Of a stretch of DNA of 64,000 nucleotides, positions 51,021 to 60,508 are shown one piece after another. The position numbers and the translations under genes were made by a program. The stretch is from Bifidobacterium erythrocebi (GTDB taxonomy: Bacteria; Actinomycetota; Actinomycetes; Actinomycetales; Bifidobacteriaceae). Every line of letters begins with the position of its first letter. Within the stretch, counting starts at the first letter, position 1. Under the pieces are notes generated by a model. It did no database searches. It was not told the DNA's origin and saw only the letters and a list, made by a program, of their open reading frames with translations. The stretch spans positions 1 to 64,000 of the forward strand of contig NZ_JAAIIF010000005.1 in NCBI RefSeq assembly GCF_012932675.1, in the 5' to 3' direction.

Positions 51021-51102
51021 GGCGGATTTCCCAAGCGGTCAAAGGGAGCTGACTGTAAATCAGCCGCTTCGTGCTTCAGTGGTTCGAATCCACTATCCGC
51101 CA
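51021..51102 (+). tRNA. tRNA-Tyr (GTA)
   Basis: 82 nt with a long variable arm (class II). Acceptor GGCGGAT pairs with ATCCGCC and discriminator A; the anticodon loop reads CTGTAAA with GTA; the T loop is GGTTCGAATCC. It is the first of three tRNA genes in a row before rpmG. Confidence 0.95.
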
Positions 51103-51103
51103 C

Positions 51104-51175
<72 letters not shown>

Positions 51176-51179
51176 CTCT

Positions 51180-51253
51180 GGCGGGGTAGCTCAGCTGGCT
51201 AGAGCGTACGACTCATAATCGTAAGGTCAAGAGTTCGAGCCTCTTCCTCGCTA
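51180..51253 (+). tRNA. tRNA-Met (CAT), elongator type
   Basis: 74 nt. Acceptor GGCGGGG pairs with CCTCGCT (two G-U pairs); the anticodon loop is CTCATAA with CAT. The first base pair is G-T and the stem lacks the initiator GGG/CCC anticodon pairs, so this is an elongator tRNA-Met. Confidence 0.92.
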
Positions 51254-51308
51254 CAAATTGCGCCCGTTAACCGACGGGCGCTACTAATGACTACAGAGGT
51301 GAATGAAC

Positions 51309-51476
51309 ATGGCTAAGAGCGCCGACATCCGTCCCGGCATCACGCTGGCATGCACCGAGTGCAAGGAGCGCAACTACATTACGACCAAGAATCGTCGTAA
51401 CACTCCTGATCGCCTTGAACTGAAGAAGTTCTGCGCTCGCTGCGGCAAGCAGACCGTGCACCGCGAGACCCGCTGA
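51309..51476 (+). CDS. rpmG: 50S ribosomal protein L33 (zinc-type)
   Basis: A 55-aa large-subunit protein. Motifs [17 protein letters not shown] and FCARCGK carry two CxxC pairs, so this is the zinc-binding (C+) form. It follows tRNA-Met by 55 bp and probably shares its transcript, as is common in actinobacteria. The start ATG has weak but usable pairing in GGTGAATGAAC. Confidence 0.96.
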   Translation: MAKSADIRPGITLACTECKERNYITTKNRRNTPDRLELKKFCARCGKQTVHRETR

Positions 51477-51492
51477 GCACCCAATGCTTTGA

Positions 51493-51521
51493 AGACCCGA
51501 CCCAATCGGTCGGGTCTTTTT
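51493..51521 (+). terminator. Terminator after rpmG
   Basis: AGACCCGACC pairs perfectly with GGTCGGGTCT around CAATC, followed by TTTTTG. Its T run merges with the start region of murB. Confidence 0.9.
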
Positions 51522-51535
51522 GTATGCTGTCAAGC

Positions 51536-52720
51536 ATGACTTCATTTGCAGACATCACCACCATCGCCGTCGGCGGCGAGATCGATCGTTTTGTAGAACC
51601 CACCACCCGCGTCGGCGTCATCGAGGCCGTGGAGGAGGCCGACGCCAAGGGGCTGCCGCTGTTCGTGATCGGCGGGGGATCCAATGTGCTCGTCTCCGAC
51701 GAACCGTTTCACGGCGTGGTGGTGCGTGACGCGCGCCGCGCCATCACCGTTCCGGACGAGGCCGCCCCCGTCGAAGGCGGCGACCGCACCGTACACGTGA
51801 ACGCCGAAGCCGGGTGCAATTGGGACGACTTCGTCGACTTCTGCGTCGGACTCGGCCTTGAAGGCGTCGAGGGGCTGTCCGGCATTCCCGGCACCGTGGG
51901 CGCGTCCGTGGTGCAGAACATCGGCGCATACGGCCAGGAAGTCGGCACCAGCGTCGAATCGGTCGAGGTATGGGATAGGAAGGATAAGCAGACCAGAAAC
52001 CTTACGGCAGCCGAAATGCGGTTCGGCTACCGCATGAGCGCGCTGAAGGCGAGCATGTACCAGGCTCCGGCGGTGCCGGCGGGCGAATTCTTCCCCACGC
52101 CGCGCTACGTGGTGCTGTCCGTCACCTTCGCGTTGACGCACAGCGATACCGGCACCGTCGGGTACGGCCAGCTCGCCAAGGCGCTGGGCGTCGAGGTCGG
52201 CGATCGCATGGCCACCAGGGATATCCGCAACGCCGTGCTGAAGGTGCGCGCCTCCAAGGGCATGCTGGAGGACGCGACGAGGTACGCCGCGCCGGCCATG
52301 CAAGGCACGAAGAAGGCCGAGCTTGTCGATGTCGCGCTGCAGGCGCAGCAGGGGCAGGCCGATCCCAACCGCCACAGCTGCGGCAGCTTCTTCATGAACC
52401 CGATCCTCACCGCACAGCAGGCGGCACTGCTGCCGCCGGACGCACCGCGGTTCGACGCGACGCTGCCAAACGGCAAGCCCGGCATCAAGACCTCCGCCGC
52501 CTGGCTCATCGACCACGCAGGCTTCCACAAGGGATTCAAGACCACGCAGAACGCGGAGGCCGGCCTGTCCACGCTGCACACGCTGGCACTGACCAATCGG
52601 GGGCAGGCCGGCGCCCACGACATCGAGACGCTGGCGAAAACCGTGCAGGACGGCGTGGAGCGTGCCTTCGGCGTTCGACTGGTGCCCGAACCCGTGGTGG
52701 TGGGCTTCTCGCTGCGGTAA
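51536..52720 (+). CDS. murB: UDP-N-acetylenolpyruvoylglucosamine reductase MurB
   Basis: FAD enzyme reducing the enolpyruvyl group in peptidoglycan precursor synthesis (394 aa). FAD motifs: VIGGGSNVLVSD and the segment GLSGIPGTVGASVVQNIGAYGQE; catalytic Arg in FGYRMSAL and catalytic Ser in CGSFFMNP. It is longer than E. coli MurB because of an insert around residues 240-290. The start is ATG 51536; a TATGCT hexamer at 51523-51528 only eight bases before suggests a leaderless transcript. An in-frame ATG at 51524 is inside the -10 box. Confidence 0.94.
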   Translation: MTSFADITTIAVGGEIDRFVEPTTRVGVIEAVEEADAKGLPLFVIGGGSNVLVSDEPFHGVVVRDARRAITVPDEAAPVEGGDRTVHVNAEAGCNWDDFVDFCVGLGLEGVEGLSGIPGTVGASVVQNIGAYGQEVGTSVESVEVWDRKDKQTRNLTAAEMRFGYRMSALKASMYQAPAVPAGEFFPTPRYVVLSVTFALTHSDTGTVGYGQLAKALGVEVGDRMATRDIRNAVLKVRASKGMLEDATRYAAPAMQGTKKAELVDVALQAQQGQADPNRHSCGSFFMNPILTAQQAALLPPDAPRFDATLPNGKPGIKTSAAWLIDHAGFHKGFKTTQNAEAGLSTLHTLALTNRGQAGAHDIETLAKTVQDGVERAFGVRLVPEPVVVGFSLR

Positions 52721-52829
52721 ACCGCATGGTGACCGCCTCGTAACGTCCGGTTTTATGGTGGTGATACAGTCGCTATCCGTTTGGAGCGGGGGAAGTACGC
52801 CGCGCATATGATCGGAAGAGAGGACACCG

Positions 52830-54368
52830 GTGAACATATTTCGAAAGAAATCCGTCGAGCAGACGCTCGCGGAGACAGCGGAGACGGGGCATAGCCTCAA
52901 GCGCGACCTGACCTGGTGGGATCTGGCCATCATGGGCGTGGCCGTGGCGGTGGGCGCCGGCATCTTCTCCATCGGCGCCCAGGCTGCTGCGTTCCACGCC
53001 GGCCCTGCGGTCATCCTCAGTTTCCTCATCGCCGGCATCGTATGCGGTGCGGCCGTCATGTGCTATGCGGAGTTCGCCTCGATGATCCCGGTGGCCGGTT
53101 CCGCCTACACCTTCACCTATACGACCGTCGGCGAGATCGTCGCCTGGATCATCGGCTGGGACCTCATCCTGGAGATGCTGATGGCCGGATCGGTCGTCTC
53201 GAAGTACTGGGGCGTCTACCTCAACGATTTCTTCCGACTCGTGGGCTGGAACATCAACACCAACGTCGCCATCGGCTCGTTCCACTTCGATTTCGCACCG
53301 ATCATCATCGTCGCGTTCTTCACCGTACTGCTGGTATTCGGTACCAAGATCGGCGCCCGCGTCGACGGCGCGCTGACCATCCTCAAGATCGCAATCGTGC
53401 TGTTCGTGGTCATCGTCGGATTCTTCTATATCAAGGCCAGCAACTTCACCCCGTTCATCCCGCCGAGCGAACCGGCGGCGTCCGACTCCACCTCCGGCGT
53501 GAGCGCCGCGATGAACCAACCGCTCTGGCAGTGGGTCACCGGCATGACGCCGACCATCTACGGCGTGACCGGCATCCTGTCCGGCGCGGCGCTGGTGTTC
53601 TTCGCCTTCCTCGGCTTCGACGTTGTGGCTACCACCTCCGAAGAGGCCATCAACCCGCGCAAGAACGTGCCGCTGGGCATCGGCGTGGGCATGGGCATCA
53701 TCATCGTGCTGTACACCCTCGTCGCCATCGTGACCACCGGCATGGTCTCCTATAAGGATCTTGCCAAGCAGGACAGCCCGTCGCTGGCCACCGCGTTCGA
53801 AATGGTCGGCGCCAACTGGGCCGCCAAGATCATCAGCTTCGGCATCGTGATCGGCCTGGCCACCGTGGTCATGGTGCTGCTGTTGGGCGTCACGCGCGTG
53901 GTGTTCGCCATGAGCCGAGACGGCCTGCTGCCGCGTGCGATGAGCCACACCGGCAAGAACGGCACCCCGGCCCGCCTGCAGATCGGCGTGGGCGTGGTCA
54001 TGGCGCTCATCGCCGCCTGCTCCAACGTCGACGTGCTCGCCGATATGGTCAATATCGGCACGCTGTCGGCCTTCACGCTGGTCGCCATCTCCGTGCCGAT
54101 CATGCGCAAGAAGCGCCCCGACCTCAAGCGCACGTTCAAGATGCCCGGCAACCCGTGGATCCCGATCCTCATCGCGCTGGCGAACCTGTGGCTCATGCTC
54201 AACCTGAGCGTGCTCACCTGGCTTCGATTCGTGGTGTGGCTCATCGTGGGCTTCTGCATCTACTTCGGCTACGGCTACCGGCATGCGCGCCTGGGCAACG
54301 GCGAACTCGCGGGCGCGGCGAAGAGCGGCGAGAGCGACGCGGCGGGGCTTGCCCAAGCCGAAGAGTAA
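52830..54368 (+). CDS. APC-family amino-acid permease, cationic transporter-like
   Basis: Membrane amino-acid transporter (512 aa, 12-14 TM helices). The N-terminus has KRDLTWWDLAIMGVAVAVGAGIF with the GxGxGIF-type substrate loop. GFDVVATTSEEAINPRKNVP is the conserved signature of the CAT/YfnA branch. GTG start with AGAGGACACC upstream. The substrate (basic or branched amino acids) is not fixed. A 7Fe ferredoxin follows 33 bp later. Confidence 0.9.
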   Translation: MNIFRKKSVEQTLAETAETGHSLKRDLTWWDLAIMGVAVAVGAGIFSIGAQAAAFHAGPAVILSFLIAGIVCGAAVMCYAEFASMIPVAGSAYTFTYTTVGEIVAWIIGWDLILEMLMAGSVVSKYWGVYLNDFFRLVGWNINTNVAIGSFHFDFAPIIIVAFFTVLLVFGTKIGARVDGALTILKIAIVLFVVIVGFFYIKASNFTPFIPPSEPAASDSTSGVSAAMNQPLWQWVTGMTPTIYGVTGILSGAALVFFAFLGFDVVATTSEEAINPRKNVPLGIGVGMGIIIVLYTLVAIVTTGMVSYKDLAKQDSPSLATAFEMVGANWAAKIISFGIVIGLATVVMVLLLGVTRVVFAMSRDGLLPRAMSHTGKNGTPARLQIGVGVVMALIAACSNVDVLADMVNIGTLSAFTLVAISVPIMRKKRPDLKRTFKMPGNPWIPILIALANLWLMLNLSVLTWLRFVVWLIVGFCIYFGYGYRHARLGNGELAGAAKSGESDAAGLAQAEE

Positions 54369-54401
54369 CCTAGTGAGAAGCGATTTTCCAAGGAGGTAAC
54401 C

Positions 54402-54719
54402 ATGCCATACGTTATCGCCCAGCCTTGCGTGGACGTCAAGGACAAGGCATGCGTGGACGAGTGCCCGGTCGACTGCATCTACGAGGGTTCCCGTTCGCTG
54501 TACATCAACCCGAACGAATGCGTCGACTGCGGCGCATGCGAGCCCGTGTGCCCCACCGAGGCCATCTTCTACGAGGATGACCTGCCTGACGAGTGGGCCT
54601 GGTACAAGGACGCGGCCGTAAGCTTCTTCGCCGAGGTCGGCGACCGTGGCGGTGCCGGCGGCGAAGCCATCGGCAAGGATCCCGAACAGGTCGCGGCCCT
54701 GCCGCCGCAGAACCAGTAA
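54402..54719 (+). CDS. fdxA: 7Fe-type ferredoxin (FdxA/FdxC-like)
   Basis: Electron carrier of 105 aa. Cysteine motifs: CVDVKDKACVDECPVDCIYEG and CVDCGACEPVCP, the arrangement of actinobacterial 7Fe (3Fe-4S + 4Fe-4S) ferredoxins, with a C-terminal extension (DLPDEWAWYK) typical of this group. A very strong site AAGGAGGTAACC precedes the ATG. Candidate partners include oxidoreductases elsewhere. A UUCG hairpin follows. Confidence 0.93.
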   Translation: MPYVIAQPCVDVKDKACVDECPVDCIYEGSRSLYINPNECVDCGACEPVCPTEAIFYEDDLPDEWAWYKDAAVSFFAEVGDRGGAGGEAIGKDPEQVAALPPQNQ

Positions 54720-54732
54720 CGGCACGCATATG

Positions 54733-54758
54733 ACGCCTTTCCTTCGGGAAAGGCGTTC
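54733..54758 (+). terminator. UUCG-loop hairpin after the ferredoxin gene
   Basis: ACGCCTTTCC, TTCG, GGAAAGGCGT (54733-54756): a perfect 10-bp stem with a stable UUCG tetraloop. Its T run is short (TTCTG). Confidence 0.7.
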
Positions 54759-54782
54759 TGCTAGATACGGAAAGGAACGCCC

Positions 54783-55991
54783 ATGGGCTTTCATGAATTC
54801 TCATCACCCTACGATTGGTCCCGCATCGCGGACTACAAAACCGTGGCCAAAGCCGTTCCCGGAGGCATGATCGACCTTTCCGTGGGTTCCCCGGTCGACC
54901 CTGTTCCGGCCAGCGTGCGACAGGCGCTCGCCGATGCATCGGACGCCTCCAATGCGCACGGCTATCCCGCCACCATAGGCAGCGCCGACCTGCGCGACGC
55001 CATCCATACGTGGTTCCGCACCATGCGCGGCGTGGATCTGGGGGCCGTGAACGCCGGCGTGGTGCCCACCGTCGGTTCCAAAGAGTCCGTGGCGCTGATG
55101 GCCAGCCTGCTGCATCTCGGCCCCGGCGACGTGGTCGTGCAGCCCAAGGTCAGCTATCCGACCTATGAGATCGGCACGCAGCTGGCGGGTGCCACCGTGC
55201 TGAAGGTCGATGATGTGGCGGATGTCGACTCCTGGGTGAACGTGCCGGGCGTGAAGGCCGTGTGGGTCAATTCCCCGAACAATCCTTCCGGCAAGGTGCT
55301 GGGGGCCGACTGGCTTGCGGAGATCGTGGCCGCGGCACGGCGCATCGGGGCGATGGTGCTTTCCGACGAATGCTATGCGCTGATGGACTGGCGTTCGGCG
55401 CGTGCCGAGGCGAGTGCGGAACAGCCGGATAATGCCGGATGCGCATCTGCACAGTCGTTGTCTGCCACGCCCTGCGCGCTGAGCCCTGCCGTGTGCGAAG
55501 GAACCGCCGACAACGTGCTCGTGCTGTACTCGCTGAGCAAGCAGAGCAACATGGCCGGCTACCGCACCGCGTTCATCGCCGGTGACTACCGCGTGGTACG
55601 CGCCATGAGCGACTACCGCAAACAGATCGGCCAGATCATCCCAGGTCCGGTGCAGGCGGCCATGGCGGCCGGATTGCGCGACGTGCAGGCCGTGCGCGCG
55701 CAGTGGGAACGCTACTTCACGCGCCTTTCGCGCTTGGTGCGTGCCCTGCGCGCATACGGCTATCAGGCGGATATGCCCGATGGCGCGCTGTACGTGTGGG
55801 TCAAGGCCCTGAATGGCGATTGCTGGGCCGACATGGCCGAGCTCGCCAAGCTGGGCATCGTGCCGAGCCCCGGCGAATTCTATGGCGCGAAGGACTATCT
55901 GCGCTTCTCCGCCACCGCCAGTGACAAGTCGATCGACACGGCGTGCGGGCGGCTTGCCTCGGCACCGCATGGGGCCGCCGGCAACGACTGA
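54783..55991 (+). CDS. PLP-dependent aminotransferase, class I/II (N-succinyldiaminopimelate aminotransferase-like)
   Basis: A 402-aa aminotransferase of fold type I. Motifs: NSPNNPSGKV, DECYALMDW and the PLP lysine in SLSKQSNMAGYR, with R near the C-terminus. The actinobacterial DapC group has these features and commonly lies next to a FdxC ferredoxin gene, as here. The reaction would be the succinyl-branch step of lysine/peptidoglycan synthesis, but dapE/dapD are not in the window. AAAGGA precedes the ATG. Confidence 0.85.
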   Translation: MGFHEFSSPYDWSRIADYKTVAKAVPGGMIDLSVGSPVDPVPASVRQALADASDASNAHGYPATIGSADLRDAIHTWFRTMRGVDLGAVNAGVVPTVGSKESVALMASLLHLGPGDVVVQPKVSYPTYEIGTQLAGATVLKVDDVADVDSWVNVPGVKAVWVNSPNNPSGKVLGADWLAEIVAAARRIGAMVLSDECYALMDWRSARAEASAEQPDNAGCASAQSLSATPCALSPAVCEGTADNVLVLYSLSKQSNMAGYRTAFIAGDYRVVRAMSDYRKQIGQIIPGPVQAAMAAGLRDVQAVRAQWERYFTRLSRLVRALRAYGYQADMPDGALYVWVKALNGDCWADMAELAKLGIVPSPGEFYGAKDYLRFSATASDKSIDTACGRLASAPHGAAGND

Positions 55992-56050
55992 TCCCATCGC
56001 GCGACCCGTCGGCGAATCGCCGAAGTCCGGTCGTAGTGTAAACTGAATTA

Positions 56051-56139
56051 CGCCTCTACGCGGCGTTACGTCACCGAACTCCCCCAGGGCAGGAATGCAG
56101 CAAGGGTAAGTGGCCTCTGTCGGGTGCGTAGAGGTTTTT
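56051..56139 (+). ncRNA. ffs: Signal recognition particle RNA (4.5S, small bacterial type)
   Basis: The conserved domain IV loop sequence CAGGAATGCAGCAAGGGTAA is present (56090-56109 region), with closing stem CCTCTACGC (56053-56061) and GCGTAGAGG (56126-56134), then TTTTT as terminator. This is the Ffh-binding RNA for membrane targeting. Confidence 0.93.
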
Positions 56140-56227
56140 CTATATCCAAAGGCCTGTGCCGGGTGGGAACGAAGCCGTTCCCGTGCCACGGCGGCTGCTG
56201 TTCCTCTGATGCACTACTCTTAAAACC

Positions 56228-57340
56228 ATGACCGACGAACACACTCCAATGCAGCCCATGCAGCCCATGATCCGAGACCCCAAGGCGCCTGTGAATCTGC
56301 TTGACGATTTCGAGGAGACCGGGATCGTCACGCCGAACAACCGGTTGTCGTTGGCCGACTTCGAGGATGAAGGCGGACTGGATGCCGAACCGGAGGAGCT
56401 GGATGCGATAGGCTATGTCGATCCGCTGAACGTTCGCCCACGTACCTCAAGCAGGGTGCTGTGCGCGGTGTTCGGAGTGCTGTTGCTGGCTCTGTCCGGC
56501 CTGGCGTGGTGGCTGGGCGTGTGCACGGAGAGCGGCCAGTCCTACGACGACATGGTGGAAAGCACGTTCGCGTCGATCGTTCCCGGTTGGGTGGCGGCTG
56601 TGCTGGGTGCCGGCACGCACCCCATGGTGCTGATCGTCTCGTTGGTCATCGTGACCGCCGCGGTGGCGGTTGCCGTGGCGCGCAGGCGATGGTGGTTGCT
56701 TGGTCAGATGGCGGTGTTCGCGGCGCTGTGCTTCTGCGCCTCGTTGCTCAAATACGTGCTTCCGCGCCCGTTCATCATCAAGACCGTAATCGACAACGCG
56801 CATAATTCCGCGCCGTCCGGTCATACCATCCTGGCCATGATGGCCGCGGCGATGCTGGTTGCCGCGGTGCCTCGCGCCTGGCGTTGGGTCGCGTCGCTCG
56901 TCGCCATGGCGTGGGGGCTGTTCGTCGGCCTGTCGGTGGTATGCGGCAAGTGGCATCGTCCGAGCGACGTGGTGATGTCCATGCTGATCGTGGGCGGACT
57001 CGCGCTGCTGATGCTTGCCTGCACACGCACCTCCGGCATGGATGCGCTGGGTACGCGCCGTTCCTCCGTCGGCGTGCAGATCATCTCCGCCGTGGCCATC
57101 ACCGCCGGCCTGTTCGCCGCAGTGTTTGCCGGGTACGTGATCTGGCAGGTGATTCCCGGCCTGAGCATCAGCGCGGCATGGGCCAAAACCGACGCGGTGC
57201 ATTCCTCCGTGCTGCTTATCGCAGGCATCGACGCCATGGTGTTCGGCCTGATTCTGGCGACGCGTCAGCTGACCGCCTCGCCGCTGAGCAAGATCGGCCT
57301 GGTGGGCGAGCCTCCGGCCCCGCCCCGCAGCCGTGGCTGA
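56228..57340 (+). CDS. PAP2-superfamily membrane phosphatase
   Basis: A 370-aa protein with a hydrophilic N-terminus (about 1-75) and a multi-TM PAP2 domain. The three phosphatase motifs: KYVLPRP (KxxxxxxRP), APSGHT (PSGH) and CGKWHRPSDV (SRxxxxxHxxxD-like). The likely substrates are undecaprenyl-pyrophosphate or other lipid phosphates, in the membrane outer face. The start may be leaderless: TACTCT (56215-56220) lies eight bases before the ATG. Confidence 0.87.
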   Translation: MTDEHTPMQPMQPMIRDPKAPVNLLDDFEETGIVTPNNRLSLADFEDEGGLDAEPEELDAIGYVDPLNVRPRTSSRVLCAVFGVLLLALSGLAWWLGVCTESGQSYDDMVESTFASIVPGWVAAVLGAGTHPMVLIVSLVIVTAAVAVAVARRRWWLLGQMAVFAALCFCASLLKYVLPRPFIIKTVIDNAHNSAPSGHTILAMMAAAMLVAAVPRAWRWVASLVAMAWGLFVGLSVVCGKWHRPSDVVMSMLIVGGLALLMLACTRTSGMDALGTRRSSVGVQIISAVAITAGLFAAVFAGYVIWQVIPGLSISAAWAKTDAVHSSVLLIAGIDAMVFGLILATRQLTASPLSKIGLVGEPPAPPRSRG

Positions 57341-57436
57341 CACGCTTGATAATCGGCACCGGGCGTGCGATATGAAACGGCTGACCACATGTCGTGAGTA
57401 TTATGGCTCACGAAAGCACAGCAATAAGGAGAGGGA

Positions 57437-60430
57437 ATGGCAGACGGCAGCAAGCTTGTGATCGTAGAGTCTCCTACCAAGGCGCGCAAGATCAGCGGAT
57501 ACCTGGGGGACGGCTATACCGTCATGGCGTCGGTGGGGCATATCCGTGACCTCGCGCAGCCCAGTCAGATACCTGCGGCCGACAAGGAACGGTATGGCAA
57601 GTTCGGCGTGGACGTCAACAACGGGTTCAAGCCGTACTACATCGTCGGAGCCGACAAGCGTAAGACCGTGGCCGATCTGAAGTCCGCCCTGAAGAAGGCC
57701 GACGAGCTCTACCTCGCAACCGATGAGGATCGCGAGGGCGAGGCCATCGCATGGCATCTGGTGGAGACGCTTAAGCCGAAGGTGCCCGTCAAGCGCATGG
57801 TGTTCCACGAGATCACCAAGAACGCCATCAAGCAGTCCCTGGAACAGACCCGCAATGTCGACGCCGACATGGTGGATGCGCAGGAGACCCGCCGCATCCT
57901 CGACCGACTGTACGGCTACGAGCTGTCGCCGGTGCTGTGGCGCAAGGTGGGGCCGGGCCTGTCCGCCGGGCGCGTGCAGTCCGTGGCCACCAGGCTGATC
58001 GTCGAACGCGAGCGCGAACGCATGGCCTTCACCCGTGCCTCGTATTGGGATATCGTGGCGGGTCTTACCGCTCCGAACGCCCAGGGCGAGAACGTGGATT
58101 TCGAAGCCCGCATGGTGTCGCTGGGCGGCAAGCGACTGGCCGCTTCCAAGGATTTCGGTGCCGATGGCAAGCTCACGCCGGCCGGATTCGCGGATAATGT
58201 CTGCCAGCTGACCGAGGCGGAGGCCACGGCTGTCGCGCAGGCGTTGCGCCAGGCGCGGTTCACGGTGGTGTCGATGAAATCGAAGCCGTACCGCCGCCAG
58301 CCGCTGCCGCCGTTCACCACCTCCACGCTGCAGCAGACGGCAGGCAACCGGCTCGGCATGAGCTCGCGTGCCACCATGCGTGCGGCGCAGGGCCTGTATG
58401 AGAACGGTTACATCACCTATATGCGTACCGATTCCGTCACCCTGTCGAGCGAGGCCATCGCGGCCGCGCGCAACGCCGTCGAATATCACTTCGGCAAGGC
58501 GTTCCTGTCCGACAAGCCCAAGCAGTACGCCACCAAGACCGCCGGTGCCCAGGAGGCCCACGAGTGCATCCGTCCGGCGGGCTCCCAATTCCATGATCCG
58601 AGCGAGCTGGCCACCAAGCTGCCGAGCGACCAGCTGAAGCTGTATACGCTGATCTGGCAGCGCACGCTTGCCTCCCAGATGGCCGATGCCACCGGTTCGA
58701 CGGCCACGGTGAGGATCTCCGCCCCCGCGGAAGGCCACGGCGAGGCCATGTTCCAGGCTTCCGGCACCGTAATCGACTTCCCGGGCTATATGAAGGCCAC
58801 CGGCGAACAGCATCACGCCGCCAAGCGTGACGACAAGCGCGAGAGCGGCGACACGTCGTTGCCGCCGATGAGCGCCGGTCAGCAGCTGGACGCCAGGGAT
58901 GTGCAGGCCGACGGGCACGAGACCCAGCCGCCGGCACGATACACGGAGGCGTCGCTGGTCAAGACGCTTGAAGCCAAGGAGATCGGCCGCCCGTCCACGT
59001 ACGCCTCGATCATCTCCACCATCATCGACCGCGGATACGTGTATGAGCGCGGACGTGCGCTGATTCCCAGCTGGCTTGCATTCGCCGTCATCAAACTGCT
59101 GGAGACGAAATTCCCCAAGCTGGTCGACTACCAGTTCACCGCCGACATGGAGAACGGGCTCGACCAGATCGCGCACGGCAAGCAGACCGGCCGCGACTGG
59201 CTCACCCGCTTCTACTTCGGCGACGGCGACGCGTCGGCGACCAATGCGGACGAGGCGCATGAGGGACTGCAGCGCCAGGTGGCGCAGCTGGGCGAGATCG
59301 ATGCGCGCGCCATCAACACCATCGAGATCGGCGACGGCATGCATGTGCGCGTCGGCCGGTACGGCCCGTACCTGGAGGATATGGCCCATACGGACGAGAA
59401 CGGCAATCCGAAGCGCGCCCCGCTGCCCGACACCATCGCGCCCGACGAACTGACCGTGGAGGTCGCCCGCGACCTGATCGAGAACCATTCGGGCGGTCCG
59501 CGCGAGCTGGGCAAGGATCCGAAGACCGGCGGCACCGTGGAGGTGCGCAACGGCAGGTTCGGCCCGTATGTGGCGCTGGTGCCCGTCGAGAGCGAAGACG
59601 CACCCGCTGCCGCGCCGGCGGCCAAGGGGTCGAAGAAGTCCGCTGCGCCACGCCCGAAGATGGCCAGCCTGTTCAAGACGATGAGCCCGGAATCCATCAC
59701 GCTGGACGACGCGTTGCGTCTGCTGAGCCTGCCGCGCGAGGTCGGCTCCTACGAGGAGACGAACCCCGAGACCGGCGAGATCTCCGTGTCCAAGGTTGCG
59801 GCGAACAACGGTCGTTACGGCCCGTACCTGACCAAGACGAAGGCGGACGGTTCCACGGAGACCCGTTCGCTCAGCTCCGAGGACGAGATCTTCACCGTCG
59901 ACATCGAGGCGGCCAAGGCCCTGTTCGCGCAGCCGAAGTACCGTGGCCGTGGTCGCGGGGCTGCCAAGCCGCCGATCCGCGAACTGGGAACGGATCCGGA
60001 AAGCAAGAAACCCGTGGTGATCCGCGAGGGGCGCTTCGGCATGTACCTGACGGACGGCGAGACGAACCGCACGTTGCCGCGCCAGTACGATCCCGCGACG
60101 ATCAGCCCCGAGGATGCCTACCGCATCCTGGCGGAGAAGCGTGCGATGGGACCGTCGAAGAAGCGTGGTCGTCGTGGTGCCGCCAAGAAGACGTCCAAGA
60201 AGACCGCCGCGAAGAAGTCGACTGCGAAGAAGACCGTGAGCGCGGTCGAGGCGAAGCGTGCCGAACGCCGAGCGAAGGTGAAGCAGCTGGCCGACCAGGG
60301 GTGGGCGAATACGCGCATCGCCGAGGAGCTGGGGTCGACGCCGTCCACGGTGAAATCCGATATCGCATGGCTGACCGAGAACGAAGGGTACGAGCGCCCG
60401 AGCGTCGTGCCCAAGGGCTCGAAGAAGTGA
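57437..60430 (+). CDS. topA: DNA topoisomerase I
   Basis: Relaxes negative supercoils (997 aa). The TOPRIM domain starts KLVIVESPTKARKISGYLG and contains ATDEDREGEAIAWHL; the active-site Tyr is in YITYMRTDS (about 327). C-terminal repeats of the actinobacterial type follow (FGPYV and RYGPYL blocks) rather than zinc ribbons. The extreme C-terminus is a Lys/Ala-rich run (about 900-935) and then a helix-turn-helix-like segment (about 940-985, LADQGWANTRIAEELGS, TPSTVKSDIAWL), which is not usual for TopA. AAGGAGAGGGA precedes the ATG. Confidence 0.94.
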   Translation: MADGSKLVIVESPTKARKISGYLGDGYTVMASVGHIRDLAQPSQIPAADKERYGKFGVDVNNGFKPYYIVGADKRKTVADLKSALKKADELYLATDEDREGEAIAWHLVETLKPKVPVKRMVFHEITKNAIKQSLEQTRNVDADMVDAQETRRILDRLYGYELSPVLWRKVGPGLSAGRVQSVATRLIVERERERMAFTRASYWDIVAGLTAPNAQGENVDFEARMVSLGGKRLAASKDFGADGKLTPAGFADNVCQLTEAEATAVAQALRQARFTVVSMKSKPYRRQPLPPFTTSTLQQTAGNRLGMSSRATMRAAQGLYENGYITYMRTDSVTLSSEAIAAARNAVEYHFGKAFLSDKPKQYATKTAGAQEAHECIRPAGSQFHDPSELATKLPSDQLKLYTLIWQRTLASQMADATGSTATVRISAPAEGHGEAMFQASGTVIDFPGYMKATGEQHHAAKRDDKRESGDTSLPPMSAGQQLDARDVQADGHETQPPARYTEASLVKTLEAKEIGRPSTYASIISTIIDRGYVYERGRALIPSWLAFAVIKLLETKFPKLVDYQFTADMENGLDQIAHGKQTGRDWLTRFYFGDGDASATNADEAHEGLQRQVAQLGEIDARAINTIEIGDGMHVRVGRYGPYLEDMAHTDENGNPKRAPLPDTIAPDELTVEVARDLIENHSGGPRELGKDPKTGGTVEVRNGRFGPYVALVPVESEDAPAAAPAAKGSKKSAAPRPKMASLFKTMSPESITLDDALRLLSLPREVGSYEETNPETGEISVSKVAANNGRYGPYLTKTKADGSTETRSLSSEDEIFTVDIEAAKALFAQPKYRGRGRGAAKPPIRELGTDPESKKPVVIREGRFGMYLTDGETNRTLPRQYDPATISPEDAYRILAEKRAMGPSKKRGRRGAAKKTSKKTAAKKSTAKKTVSAVEAKRAERRAKVKQLADQGWANTRIAEELGSTPSTVKSDIAWLTENEGYERPSVVPKGSKK

Positions 60431-60432
60431 CG

Positions 60433-60508
60433 GAGCAGCGGCAGCGTTGCGAACGTCGCAGGGTACAGTGATGAATATGCACCAAGGCATATTCATCTCC
60501 TTTGAAGG
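60433..60508 (+). repeat. 76-bp direct repeat, upstream copy (duplicated tmk start region)
   Basis: Bases 60433-60508 are identical to 60540-60615 at an offset of 107 bp. The copy includes the tmk ribosome site, start codon and first twelve or so codons. The 31 bp between the copies hold a palindrome ACAGTCC-GGT-GGACTGT. Confidence 0.95.
60470..60497. repeat. Perfect 11-bp dyad over the duplicated start codon (copy 1)
   Basis: GATGAATATGC (60470-60480) pairs with GCATATTCATC (60487-60497) around ACCAAG. The same dyad covers the true tmk start at 60577-60604. Confidence 0.9.
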
